Shown: positions 8,574 through 17,622, numbered from the stretch's first letter. The stretch is DNA of 64,000 nucleotides from Streptacidiphilus pinicola (GCF_003258295.1 NZ_QKYN01000036.1:28544-92543); one strand, 5' to 3'. The notes: generated by a model not told the origin, from the sequence alone. Translations and numbers: made by a program.

Positions 8574-9307
8574 GTCTGCTCCTCTCCCGTGGCTGCGCTG
8601 GCGGTGACGAAACCCAACCGGGGCGGGCGGCCGTCGGTCGGGGCGCTCTCCTCGGCGATCTGCTGCATCAACTGCTCGACTCCCGGTCCGATCAGGGCCA
8701 TCAGCCCCATCTCGACGACGCGGGTGCTGAGCAGGACGTCGGCGCTGACGCCAGGCCCGTCGCCGGTCGGCGGCAGGTCGAGGCGGAGCGCGGCGTCCAG
8801 CCGGGCATAGGCCGCGCCCTCGCTGCTGCGGCACAGGGCAAGGACCCGCAGCCCGTCACCTCCCGGCGTCGTCACGTAGTCGACGACGGGCTCCCGCGCG
8901 TCCTCCTCCCACCCGCCGGAACCCACCAGCTCCATCAGGTACTCGGGGTCCTCCGCCTCGGGCGCCCGGAACTCCACGACGACCGGGACCGGCGCCCATC
9001 GGACCCGGCCGTCCACGGCCACCGCGCCCCAGGCCAGCCGGGACCAGGGCGGCAGTTGCACCGCCCGCTCCCGCAGCCAGTCGGCGACATCGCGGCCCAC
9101 GGCTTCGGCCGTCAGCGGGAACGGCGTTCCCGCCTCGTCGGCAGGCCAGCCCTCCCGGGCCGTGGCCAGTCCGTCGGCCGTCCACTCGGCGAACTGCGCC
9201 GCCAACCGGTCGGTCCAGGCCTGCGGCTCCGCCCGGTCCGGCCCACCGCCCGGCACCCACTCCCAGTGCCACGGTGTCCGCGTCAGGGCGGTCAGCTCCT
9301 CGCTCAC
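8570..9307 (-). CDS. Unknown protein coupled to the T7SS-substrate-like gene
   Basis: A protein of about 245 residues with no recognised domain. It is Trp-rich near the N-terminus (RTPWHWEWVPGGG) and has no signal or membrane segment. GTG 9307 is chosen because GGGGAGAG lies 4 nt upstream; ATG 9325, which overlaps the upstream stop as ATGA, is an equally coupled alternative adding six residues. It lies between the large secreted-protein candidate and another unknown gene, all on the minus strand. A substrate-binding chaperone or immunity protein is possible but unproven. Confidence 0.7.
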   Translation of the reverse strand: MSEELTALTRTPWHWEWVPGGGPDRAEPQAWTDRLAAQFAEWTADGLATAREGWPADEAGTPFPLTAEAVGRDVADWLRERAVQLPPWSRLAWGAVAVDGRVRWAPVPVVVEFRAPEAEDPEYLMELVGSGGWEEDAREPVVDYVTTPGGDGLRVLALCRSSEGAAYARLDAALRLDLPPTGDGPGVSADVLLSTRVVEMGLMALIGPGVEQLMQQIAEESAPTDGRPPRLGFVTASAATGEEQT

Positions 9308-9321
9308 GCTCTCTCCCCTGG

Positions 9322-10794
9322 TCATGCGGTGGCGTACCCGGGCGGGTTGAGGGCGGGGATCCAGCCCTTCAGCCGGCCGCCGGTGTAGACGAAGCCCGCG
9401 CCCACGCCGAACGCCCCGTTGAGGCCGCCCCAGACGTACCAGAGCGGCGAGATCCTGCCGAGTCCCGCCGCCCCGACGATGCCGGAGAGACCCTGGGCGC
9501 CCTTGACGCCGCCGATGATGCTGCCGATGTCCTTGCCGAACTGCAGCGGGTTGCTGCCCAGGTTCTTCCACATCGCGCCGGCGTCCCCCAGCTGCTTGCC
9601 CGCCGAACCCCAGAAGCCGACGTCGGGCGTGGTGGCGCCGAACTTGCCCAACAGCCAGTTGGTGGCCGGGTTGTTGTACCAGTCGGACAGGTTCTGCCAG
9701 TCCGCCGCGGCGTTGGGCGGCGGCGCTCCGGCCGGGGCCGGCGCCGGGGCCGGCGGCTCGGTCCGGGGCACGTTGCCGGGGCCGAACGGGCGGGAGTAGT
9801 TGGGGATCGGGCCGCCCGGACGCGGGTTGCCGGGGCCGAACGGGCGGGAGTAGTTCGGGATCTTGCCGGGCGGCCGCAGCGGGACCAGCTCGATACCGTC
9901 GTCCCCGGCCCGGTTGGCGATGGCGGTGGCCTTGGCGATGCCGGAGATGCCCTTGCCGACGACCCCCACGATCGCACCCAGCCCCGCGAGGCCCAGGCCG
10001 ACCGCGCCGAGGATCACGTCCGCGAGACTGCCCTTGCCGTCCGCGTAGAGGGTGATGTTGGCGACCAGGGTGATGGCGCCGGCCACCACCCCGGCCAGGA
10101 CCAACACGTCCACCCCGGGGATCAGGATGGCGAGGGCGCCCAGGATCATGCCGATGATGGCGAAGATCTGGCTGATCTTGGCCATCACCGCGTCGATCTT
10201 GTCCTTCAGGGTGTCGGTCAGACCGTCCTTGTAGTTCTTGGAGTTGACCGCGTCGCCGAAACGCTTGCCCGCCGTGTTGAGCGCGTCCATCGCGCTGTTG
10301 AGCCGGTTCTTCGCCGCGGTCAGCTGTGCGTTGGCGTCGTCGGTGGCCTTGGTCTTGGCCGTGCCCTTGGCCTGCTCGTCCGGTGACACCGAGCCGTCGG
10401 AACCCTTCTGCGGGTCCGGCATGCTGCTCGCCTTGGTCTGCGCGTCCACCGCGATCCGGGCCTCGACCAGCGCTGCGGCCGTCTCGGTGAGACCCTCGTC
10501 CAACGCGGGCTCGTACGTGGTGATCTGGTCGGCCACGTCGTGGTAGCGGACCCCCGCCTTGGTGAGCCGGTCGTTGAGCGAACTCGCCGCCGACTGCAGG
10601 CCCTGGACGTACTGGCCGGCCAGGCTGTCGCTGCTGGTGCCGACGATCTGCTGCAGCTTGGCGGTGGCGTCGTCGATGGTGGTCGCGATGTGCTGGTAAC
10701 GCTGCTGCGCGGAGCGCACCGCGTCCGGATCGGCGTAGACCGGGTCCCCGTCCAGGTCCAGGGCCGACCAGTCGCCGAGATTCCTGATGGTCAT
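9322..10794 (-). CDS. Putative T7SS-secreted protein with N-terminal WXG/LXG-like domain
   Basis: A 490-residue protein with the layout of large actinobacterial T7SS substrates. A helical N-terminal domain (residues 1-170, LGDWSALDLDGDPVYADPD then long amphipathic helices) is followed by two hydrophobic stretches near residues 208-245 and 258-281. A Pro/Gly-rich linker holds two copies of NYSRPFGPGN near residues 312 and 330, and an uncharacterised Gly/Trp-rich tail completes it. There is no Sec signal peptide. GAGGAG precedes the ATG, which lies 11 nt after the frameshifted WXG100-like gene. Whether the tail is a toxin cannot be judged from the sequence. Confidence 0.75.
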   Translation of the reverse strand: MTIRNLGDWSALDLDGDPVYADPDAVRSAQQRYQHIATTIDDATAKLQQIVGTSSDSLAGQYVQGLQSAASSLNDRLTKAGVRYHDVADQITTYEPALDEGLTETAAALVEARIAVDAQTKASSMPDPQKGSDGSVSPDEQAKGTAKTKATDDANAQLTAAKNRLNSAMDALNTAGKRFGDAVNSKNYKDGLTDTLKDKIDAVMAKISQIFAIIGMILGALAILIPGVDVLVLAGVVAGAITLVANITLYADGKGSLADVILGAVGLGLAGLGAIVGVVGKGISGIAKATAIANRAGDDGIELVPLRPPGKIPNYSRPFGPGNPRPGGPIPNYSRPFGPGNVPRTEPPAPAPAPAGAPPPNAAADWQNLSDWYNNPATNWLLGKFGATTPDVGFWGSAGKQLGDAGAMWKNLGSNPLQFGKDIGSIIGGVKGAQGLSGIVGAAGLGRISPLWYVWGGLNGAFGVGAGFVYTGGRLKGWIPALNPPGYATA

Positions 10795-10805
10795 CGCTTC
10801 TCCTC

Positions 10806-11076
10806 TCAGTTCTGCAGCGACTGGACCAGCTGGGTGTCGCCCTGCGACCAGGCCTGGTCGACCTTGTTGACCTTGTCCCGCAGTGCCTTCATGTCCTTGA
10901 CCATCGCGTCGCGGTGGATGGTCCAGTTGGCGGCGAAGTCGCCCATCGAGAGGTTGGCGTTGTGCTGGCCCCACAGGCCCTTGTCATCGTTCTGGAAGTC
11001 CAGCGCGCCCTCGAACTGGCCGATCAGTTCGTCGGCCGGCGAGGGCCTGCAGGTCCTTGACCACGAGGTCTGCCAT
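10806..11076 (-). pseudogene. WXG100-like T7SS protein gene interrupted by a frameshift
   Basis: The ATG at 11076 starts MADLVVKDLQALAG, then this frame runs into a TGA after about 30 codons. The following frame, entered near 11033-11040, reads DELIGQFEGALDFQ, then GLWGQHNANLSMGDFAANW and a final helix ending LVQSLQN before a stop at 10806. Joined, they give a helix-turn-helix protein of about 89 residues, typical of WXG100-type partners. The break sits in GCCGGCCG, which looks like a 4-nt duplication. The downstream frame has no usable start, because a TGA lies just before it. The ATG overlaps the ATPase stop as TGATG. It may be a true mutation or an assembly error. Confidence 0.72.
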
Positions 11077-14000
11077 CACTGCTCCTGCTCGGTCGGGGCT
11101 TCGGTCGGGGCTTCGGTCGGGGCCGTTGCCGCCAACGGGATCTGTGCGGTGGTCAGGCTGCCGGTGCCGAGGTGCACCAGCGCCGCGCCGGGGACGACGC
11201 GCGTGGCGAGCTGGGACCGGGACAGGCGCGTGCCCACCAGATCGCCGTCGCCGGTGTTGGCCGGTGACAGCAGCGCACCGCGCCGGTTGCGCTTGACCTC
11301 GGCCTGCCAGCCGGAGAAGCCGCTCGCCACCGAGGCGACGTCACCCGCGAGGACCACCCCGCGGTTCGACCCCGCCGCCCGCCGCACGAAGGCCTTCAGC
11401 CAGTCCCGGCAGGACAGGTCCTTCCAGGCCTCGGCGTCGTCGACGAGCAGCACCACCGGCCCGTCGCCCGGGTCGAGCAGCTCGGCGAAGTCCGCCTCGG
11501 TCGGGGCCTCCGCGGTCAGGACGCCGCGCACACCGGCGCGGCCCGCGAACGCGCGCAGCGGCGAGTTCATCGGGGCGCCGAGCACCAGTTCGGCGCCGCC
11601 GCGCAGCAGCGACTCGGCCATCACGCAGAGCGCGGTGCTGCGTCCGGACCGGGACGGCCCGGCCACCAGGAAGGTGGGCTGGTCGCCGCGCAGGTCCGCG
11701 CCGAGCGGCTCCAGCTCGTCCCCGCCGACGCCGACCAGCGCCCACATCGGGGCCGGCGTCCCGACCAGCTCCCAGGCCTGCTCGAAGGAGAGCTGGGTGG
11801 GCAGCACGGCGATCCGGTTCGGCCGGGCCCACTTGGGCACCGCGGTCTCGCGTTCGGCGAGCCGTGCGCCCAGTGCGTGCAGGGCGGCGACCTGCGCCGG
11901 GCCCGCCGGATCGGCGGCCACCAGCCCGACCTGGGTCTCGATCGCGCTGGTCGCGCGGTAGCCGCGGCCGGGCGGCAGGTGCTCCGGGAGCTTCCGCGGG
12001 CTGAGCCCCGCAAGGCTGGCGTCGGTCCGGTCGGAGAGCCGCAGCACCAGCTTGTCCTCGGTGAGCGAGCCCATCCGGCCGCTCAGCAGCATCTGGTCCC
12101 CCGCGATCACCAGGTGCACCCCGGCGCTGCCGCCCTCGCGGTGCAGCGTGTGGATCAGCTCGGTGAGCGCTCCTCCGTCGTACTCGCTGAGGGTGCCCAT
12201 GAAGCCCTCCCAGCGGTCCAGCAGCAGGATCACGTGCGGCAGCCGCTCCGCCGCGGGCGCGGCGGCCCGCTGCTCGGCCAGGTCGGCGAAACCGCCCTCG
12301 CCGAGTACCCGCTGACGGTGCAGCACCTCGGCGTGCAGGCGTCTGAGCAGCCGGGCCACCCGCTCCGGTTCCGAGCGCTGCACCACCGCGCCGCAGTGCG
12401 GCAGCCGGCTGAGCGGCAGCAGCGCCCCGTTGCCGCAGTCCAGTCCGTACAGGTGCAGGTCGGTCACCGAGGAGGAGGCGGCCGCGGTGGCGGCGATAGT
12501 GCGCAGCGCGGTGGAGCGGCCCGAGCGGGGCGCGCCGACGATGTGCAGGTGCCCGAAGGTGGCCAGGTCGACGGTGACCGGCTCCTGGCGCTGCTGCGTC
12601 GGCAGGTCCTGCACGGCCCAGGAGAAGACCGGCTCACCGCCCTTCCCGCGCACCGGCTCGGCGGGCAGCTCGACCACCGAGGAGAGCGGCAACGGCGGCA
12701 GCCAGGGGCGGCGCTGCGGGGCGATACCCAGCATGCTGTTGGCCTGCTCCACCGTCCGCACCAGCGCGGCGAGGTCCGTCTCGGTGTCCGTCTCGACCGC
12801 GCCCCGCGGGCGTTGCGGCGCCGGCCGGCCCAGGTCCAGCCAGGAGACCGGCTGGAGGAAGGGCGGGGTGACCACCGAGCGCCGGTCGCCGATCGGACGC
12901 CGGCCGCCGACCCGGCCGGTCTGGAAGGGGATCAGCGAGCTGTGCCCGAGCCGCGCGTAGGCCCGCCCGGGGGTCGCCGCCGAGATGCCCGCCGCCTCGC
13001 GGGCGTCGATGACGTCGGTGCTCTCCGCCGGGTCCGTCACCCGCAGCGCCACCCGGAGGTTGGTGTTGGCCCGGATCTCCGCCGAGACCACACCGGAGGG
13101 ACGCTGGGTGGCCAGGATCAGGTGGATGCCCAACGAGCGGCCCCGCTGCGCGACGTTGACCAGACCGGTCACGAAGTCGGGCAACTCCCGGACCATGGAG
13201 GCGAACTCGTCGATGACGATCAACAGGCGCGGAATGGGTGCCAGTTCCCCGGGCCGGCGTTCGGCGTAGTCGAGGTAGTCCTCCAGGTCCTTGGCCCCGG
13301 CCTTGGCCAGCAGGTGCTCGCGGTGCGTCAGTTCGGCGCTCAGCGAGACCAGGGCGCGCTCCACCAGGTGGGTGTCCAGGTCGGTGACCAGGCCGACGGT
13401 GTGCGGCAGGTCCACACAGTCCTTGAACGCGGCGCCGCCCTTGTAGTCGACCAGGACGAAGGTCATCGCGTCCGGGCGGTTGGCCACCGCCAGCGAGGCC
13501 ACCAGCGTCTGCAGGAACTCCGACTTGCCCGAGCCCGTGGTGCCCGCCACCAGACCGTGCGGTCCGTGGTTGACCAGGTCCAGCGCGAAAGGCCCGTCGA
13601 GCGAGTAGCCGACCACGGCCTTGGTGCTGCGTCCCGAGGCGCGCCAGTGGGACGCGATCGCGGTAGGGGTCGGCTCCTCCAGGCCGAGGATCTCCAGCAG
13701 CCGTGCCGAGCCCGGCAACGCGGCATCGCCCTGACCCTCGCTGACGTCGCGCAGCGGCGCCAGGCCGCGGCCCACGGCCTCGAACCAGCTGTCGGTCACC
13801 TCGTCGGCGCGGATGCCGTCGAGCTCCGCCTCCCGCTGACGCCGCAGCCGGGCCCGCTGACCGGTCCCGCCCGCGACCACGGTGGTGCACTCCTCCGGCA
13901 GGGTCCGCTCGTCCGCGTCCACACAGATGCTCATGACGCCGACCGCCGGACCCTCCTGAAGAACCGTCACCACGCCGGGGAGGGCTCGCAGTCGTCGGGC

Positions 14001-15488
14001 ACCGTCCATCACCACGATCACCTCCGGGTCCGCCGAGACAGCCCCGGGACCGGAGTTGAGACGGGCCTGCCGCCTCGCCTTGATCAGCTCGCCCAACTCC
14101 GCGACCCGGTGCCCCAGCGTCTCGGCGTCCGCGCCGACCAGCGCCAGCGCCTGCTGACCGAGCAGCGGCCGGGTGTGCGGGAGCCAGGTGGCCCACTCCC
14201 ACAGCTCCTCGCCCGCCGGGTCGGTCAGGATGTAGATCTGCACGTCGCGCGGGCTCTGCAGCACGGCCAGCTGGCCGACGAGCCAGCGGGCGGTACGCCG
14301 GGGCCAGTCGCCCTGTCCGGCGACACCGACCACGCCCGCCTGCGCGATGGAAAAGGCGGCCGGCACGTCCTCGGCGGCCCGCAGGTCGCGCCCACGCCCG
14401 GCTTCCTCCTCCACCACGATCGTCGTGGGCAGGTCGGCCGTGCCGACGCGGACCTGCAGATGGTCCGGGTCGGTCCGACGGCGCTCCCACAGTCGGGCCC
14501 GCGGCCCGGTGGCGACGACCAGGAGCTCGGCCGGGTCGGGGCAACCGGCACGGCGGTCGCGCTGCTCGCGTTCCAGCGCGGCCGCGATCGCGGCCTCGGT
14601 CGTCTCGACCTGCTGCCGGTACTCGGCCAGCTGCCGCCGGTGGCCGATCCTGCCCTGGCGACGCCCCGAGTACCAGGTGCCGACCATCATCATCGGCGAC
14701 ATCCCGGCCATCATCAGGTACATCACGTTGTGCATGAACATGGCCATCGCGCCGCCGAAGACGGCGGGCAGGGCGGTGGCCAGCCACGGGAGCGCGTTCT
14801 GCGTCGGCGCCTTGGGCCGGCCCGGCAGCTTGAACGCCGTCCGCAGGGCGGGCGGCAGCAGTCGCGGCGGCCTGTTGTAGTCGAGGTAGCCACCGTCGGC
14901 CGAGGACGCGATCACCGCGTCCGGCCGCTGCACCACCTGTACTTCCAACACCGTCCCACCGACGGTCAGCTGGGCGCCCGCCGGCCAGCGCACCTCGTGG
15001 TCGGGCAGCGGAGTGCGGTCCAGCACGGCGGACCCGGAACCGGAACGCACCCGCACCCGGGCGTCCAGGGGGACCCGGACCACGGCGACCGCCGCGTCCG
15101 GCTGCTCGCCGTCCACGACCGGCCCGCACGCGGGATCCACGGCAATGTGGTGCTCGCCCGCGTCCAGGTACCACACCTGGCCCGCGCCGACACCCGCCAC
15201 GGCGCGCAGGGTGACCGGCCCGCCCCGGTGTCCCGTGACCGGGCCGGGCCGGTCGAGCCAGAGGACGACGCCGTCCTTGATACCGCTTTCCGCCAGGGGC
15301 TGGTCGAGGTCGAGCGGCCGGCGGCCCAGGTAGACCCGGTCGGCCGCGGGTGCGTCGACGGTCGGCACGTCCGTCAGGGCCGGGCTGTCCAGCAGTCCCT
15401 TGACGACGTCGCGGACGCTGGTGGTGGGTTCGGCGTCCACGACCACGTCGGCCGACCAGTCGGGGAACCGCGCTATCGTGATCATCAT
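11076..15488 (-). CDS. Type VII secretion FtsK/SpoIIIE ATPase (EssC/EccC-like)
   Basis: A 1470-residue motor ATPase expected to drive WXG100-type export. The N-terminal 200 residues are beta-rich (VYLGRRPLDLDQPLAESGI), like the FHA-type region of EssC. Hydrophobic helices lie near residues 236-270 (MAMFMHNVMYLMMAGMSP). The first ATPase domain is intact, with GTTGSGKSEFLQTL near 647 and Walker B LLIVIDEFASM. Domains two and three have altered P-loops (GAPRSGRST near 983, GPSRSGRST near 1274), as is usual for the regulatory ATPase modules. The tail contains TEAP repeats. ATG 15488 is used; 15485 is possible. It lies 59 nt after the esx-like gene. Confidence 0.9.
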   Translation of the reverse strand: MMITIARFPDWSADVVVDAEPTTSVRDVVKGLLDSPALTDVPTVDAPAADRVYLGRRPLDLDQPLAESGIKDGVVLWLDRPGPVTGHRGGPVTLRAVAGVGAGQVWYLDAGEHHIAVDPACGPVVDGEQPDAAVAVVRVPLDARVRVRSGSGSAVLDRTPLPDHEVRWPAGAQLTVGGTVLEVQVVQRPDAVIASSADGGYLDYNRPPRLLPPALRTAFKLPGRPKAPTQNALPWLATALPAVFGGAMAMFMHNVMYLMMAGMSPMMMVGTWYSGRRQGRIGHRRQLAEYRQQVETTEAAIAAALEREQRDRRAGCPDPAELLVVATGPRARLWERRRTDPDHLQVRVGTADLPTTIVVEEEAGRGRDLRAAEDVPAAFSIAQAGVVGVAGQGDWPRRTARWLVGQLAVLQSPRDVQIYILTDPAGEELWEWATWLPHTRPLLGQQALALVGADAETLGHRVAELGELIKARRQARLNSGPGAVSADPEVIVVMDGARRLRALPGVVTVLQEGPAVGVMSICVDADERTLPEECTTVVAGGTGQRARLRRQREAELDGIRADEVTDSWFEAVGRGLAPLRDVSEGQGDAALPGSARLLEILGLEEPTPTAIASHWRASGRSTKAVVGYSLDGPFALDLVNHGPHGLVAGTTGSGKSEFLQTLVASLAVANRPDAMTFVLVDYKGGAAFKDCVDLPHTVGLVTDLDTHLVERALVSLSAELTHREHLLAKAGAKDLEDYLDYAERRPGELAPIPRLLIVIDEFASMVRELPDFVTGLVNVAQRGRSLGIHLILATQRPSGVVSAEIRANTNLRVALRVTDPAESTDVIDAREAAGISAATPGRAYARLGHSSLIPFQTGRVGGRRPIGDRRSVVTPPFLQPVSWLDLGRPAPQRPRGAVETDTETDLAALVRTVEQANSMLGIAPQRRPWLPPLPLSSVVELPAEPVRGKGGEPVFSWAVQDLPTQQRQEPVTVDLATFGHLHIVGAPRSGRSTALRTIAATAAASSSVTDLHLYGLDCGNGALLPLSRLPHCGAVVQRSEPERVARLLRRLHAEVLHRQRVLGEGGFADLAEQRAAAPAAERLPHVILLLDRWEGFMGTLSEYDGGALTELIHTLHREGGSAGVHLVIAGDQMLLSGRMGSLTEDKLVLRLSDRTDASLAGLSPRKLPEHLPPGRGYRATSAIETQVGLVAADPAGPAQVAALHALGARLAERETAVPKWARPNRIAVLPTQLSFEQAWELVGTPAPMWALVGVGGDELEPLGADLRGDQPTFLVAGPSRSGRSTALCVMAESLLRGGAELVLGAPMNSPLRAFAGRAGVRGVLTAEAPTEADFAELLDPGDGPVVLLVDDAEAWKDLSCRDWLKAFVRRAAGSNRGVVLAGDVASVASGFSGWQAEVKRNRRGALLSPANTGDGDLVGTRLSRSQLATRVVPGAALVHLGTGSLTTAQIPLAATAPTEAPTEAPTEQEQ

Positions 15489-15547
15489 GAGCCTGCTGCT
15501 CCCCAACCCCTCGTGACCGGCGGGCCTGTTCCTGCCTGCTTCCGGGC

Positions 15548-15844
15548 CTACTTGTTGAGCGACCCGGCCAGCTGGCTGTCCATCTGCTGCATCGCGTCGA
15601 CGGCCTTGTCCAGCCACTGGGAGAGCTGATCCAGCGTCTCCATCGCCTGGTTCGCGGAAGTGACGAACTCGGTGTGCACCTCGTCGAACCGGCCCGACGC
15701 CTGGTCGGTGACGAAGCCCGAACTCGTCAGGCTGTCGACGATGTTCTTGCACTCCGTCAGCTTCGCGTCGATGTCGCTCTTGTTGTTGCGCATCCGGTTC
15801 GCGCTGTCCTGCATCTCCTGGTAGGTGACGTTCACGTTCGCCAT
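15548..15844 (-). CDS. WXG100/ESAT-6-like small secreted protein
   Basis: A 98-residue helical-hairpin protein (MANVNVTYQEMQDSANRM, turn, then EVHTEFVTSANQAMETLDQ) matching the size and heptad pattern of ESAT-6-family T7SS substrates. The central turn reads TSSGFVTDQASGRF, so the canonical Trp-x-Gly is replaced. It ends QLAGSLNK and has no signal peptide. It is the first gene of the minus-strand locus, directly before the EssC-like ATPase, as expected for an exported partner or carrier. A large inverted repeat lies about 80 nt upstream. Confidence 0.88.
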   Translation of the reverse strand: MANVNVTYQEMQDSANRMRNNKSDIDAKLTECKNIVDSLTSSGFVTDQASGRFDEVHTEFVTSANQAMETLDQLSQWLDKAVDAMQQMDSQLAGSLNK

Positions 15845-15923
15845 CAGGGTGTCCCTTCTTGTCGCTTCCCGGTCCTGCCGATGCTAGGAACGGCCTCGAA
15901 GGCCGGTCCAGGCCTGCCGAAGC

Positions 15924-15949
15924 GGCCTTGGGCCCCTGGGCCCAAGGCC
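15924..15949. repeat. Perfect 12-bp inverted repeat in the T7SS divergent promoter region
   Basis: Arms GGCCTTGGGCCC and GGGCCCAAGGCC are perfect reverse complements separated by two bases. The repeat lies between the esx-like gene (minus) and the lectin membrane protein gene (plus), 80-90 nt from each start. It could be a regulator site or a hairpin in the 5' leader of the minus-strand transcript; the sequence does not decide. Confidence 0.6.
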
Positions 15950-16036
15950 CACCAGCTGTACGCCCGAACAGCGTTGACACCCTCCGGACGCGCGGCGAAC
16001 GATCTGAGGACACCGCCGAGTGCCAGGGAGACGAAG

Positions 16037-17533
16037 GTGACTCTGTCGAGCCGATCCGCCCAGAGCCCTGCCCAGCGCCGCTCCTGGCTCGTCCGGCTTC
16101 GCCCGCGCCGCGGCACGCCACGACCTGCTGCCGCCCGTGCCGACCACGGGCTGTGGACCGTGGACCGGGTGGTCCGCGCCCTCGCCACCTCGTGCGACGC
16201 CGAGCACCGCGAGGTTCCCGCCGTCCATGCGGTCGTGATCGGCACCGACCGGGTCCGGCTCTACCTGAGCACCGCCGACGAACAGCCGCCTCCGGACTGG
16301 GAGTCCGAGCAGGACGGCCGGATCTGGCACGCGCCGCTGCGTGGACTGCAGAGCGCCCGGGTGTCGGACGCCCTGCCTGACGCCTTTCCGCAGCTCGTCT
16401 CCCTCGGCGTCTCACGTGAGGGCTTCGTCCTGCTCAACCTCGGCCGCGCCGGCGGGATCATCGCCCTGGAGGGCGATGCCCGACAGGTCCGGCTGCTCGC
16501 CCAGGACTGGACCAGGGAGCTGACCAGCAGCCCGTGGTCGCGCGAGGTCCGCCTGGTGCGGATCGGCTTCAAGTCCAGCCCCGCGGATCCGGAGGAGACG
16601 GTCGAGGCCAGGTCGCTCGGTGACGCCACCTCCACGCTGGCCGGCTACGACAGCGCCGTACTGCTCCTGGCCACCCCACCGGGCGGCCGGGACCGCGAGG
16701 TACTGCACAGGGCCGCCGCGGATCCGGCCGGACGCTGGACTGTCGTGGTCGTCGGACGGATGGAGCAACCGCGCTGGCGCCTGGTCCTGGGCCCCGACGG
16801 CATGGTGGACACCGGGTTCCTGGTCCACCCGGTGTCACGCCGGCTCGACCTGCCGCTGGACGCGCCGGAACTCGTCTTCCCCGACGACGATTCCGACTCC
16901 GACCCAGACCCCGACCTCGCGGCGAACCCGACGTCGACGGCCGGCGGCCGGGGCCGCCTCCCCCGACGCGGCGCCCTTCTCGCGTCCTCGGCCGCCGTGG
17001 TGGTGGCCGCCGTGGTCGCCGTCCTGGCCGCCACGCAGCTGGGATCCGCCCCCACGACTCCCGTGGCCCGCGCCTCCGCCGCTCCCGGCACGACCGCCTC
17101 GCATCCGGCCGTCCCGCCGGTGACCCAGCCCACCGCCACCTCGACCGGACCGGCAGCCCCACCGCCTCGCCCTGCCGGCACGCTGCTGAAGAACCCGGCC
17201 ACCGGCGAGTGTCTCAGCGCCGGCGCCGGCACCGACGGAACCCCACTGGCCCTGACCGCCTGCAACGGCAACGCCAACCAGCGCTGGCAGGTCGCCTCGA
17301 ACGGCACGATCCAGAGTCAGGGACTGTGCATGGACGCGGCCTGGGGCGCCACCACCCCCGGAACGATGGTCCAGGTGGCGCGCTGCAGCGGCAACCCTGC
17401 CCAGCTCTTCTCGCTCCGCCAAGGCAGGATCTACTCCCACCAGGCCGGCCTGTGCACCGCCGAGGTCAACGGCGGTACAGCCATCCACCTCGCCCCCTGC
17501 ACCGGCCCCTCCACCGGTTTCCAGGAGGCCTGA
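16037..17533 (+). CDS. Membrane protein with C-terminal ricin B-type lectin domain
   Basis: A protein of about 498 residues. The N-terminal 300 residues are a soluble alpha/beta region (TVDRVVRALATSC, then REGFVLLNLGRAGGIIALEG) resembling modules of streptomycete T7SS-linked regulators and membrane proteins, from memory of such loci. One membrane helix lies near 313-335, followed by a Pro/Thr/Ala-rich spacer. A beta-trefoil lectin domain at about 380-498 has the QRW motif in NANQRWQV. It should be anchored with the lectin outside the cell. GTG 16037 is chosen for the AGGGAG upstream. Being divergent from the esx/EssC locus, it may be part of the system. Confidence 0.75.
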   Translation: MTLSSRSAQSPAQRRSWLVRLRPRRGTPRPAAARADHGLWTVDRVVRALATSCDAEHREVPAVHAVVIGTDRVRLYLSTADEQPPPDWESEQDGRIWHAPLRGLQSARVSDALPDAFPQLVSLGVSREGFVLLNLGRAGGIIALEGDARQVRLLAQDWTRELTSSPWSREVRLVRIGFKSSPADPEETVEARSLGDATSTLAGYDSAVLLLATPPGGRDREVLHRAAADPAGRWTVVVVGRMEQPRWRLVLGPDGMVDTGFLVHPVSRRLDLPLDAPELVFPDDDSDSDPDPDLAANPTSTAGGRGRLPRRGALLASSAAVVVAAVVAVLAATQLGSAPTTPVARASAAPGTTASHPAVPPVTQPTATSTGPAAPPPRPAGTLLKNPATGECLSAGAGTDGTPLALTACNGNANQRWQVASNGTIQSQGLCMDAAWGATTPGTMVQVARCSGNPAQLFSLRQGRIYSHQAGLCTAEVNGGTAIHLAPCTGPSTGFQEA

Positions 17534-17622
17534 CGGCGCCCCGCACCGTGTCAGCCGGCCCGGCCCGGTCGACCGACCCGTCACCCGGCTCGGCTGAACG
17601 CGCGCCCGTCAGCCGTGTTCTC

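Noticed and set aside
11085..11130. Short tandem repeat encoding TEAP units, considered as a repeat locus.
   Set aside because: It is only three units at the very end of the ATPase gene and needs no separate annotation.
11877..15629. A 1250-codon open frame on the plus strand.
   Set aside because: It is antisense to the EssC-like ATPase and its translation is Arg/Gly/Gln/His-rich low-complexity sequence with no domain, a typical high-GC shadow.
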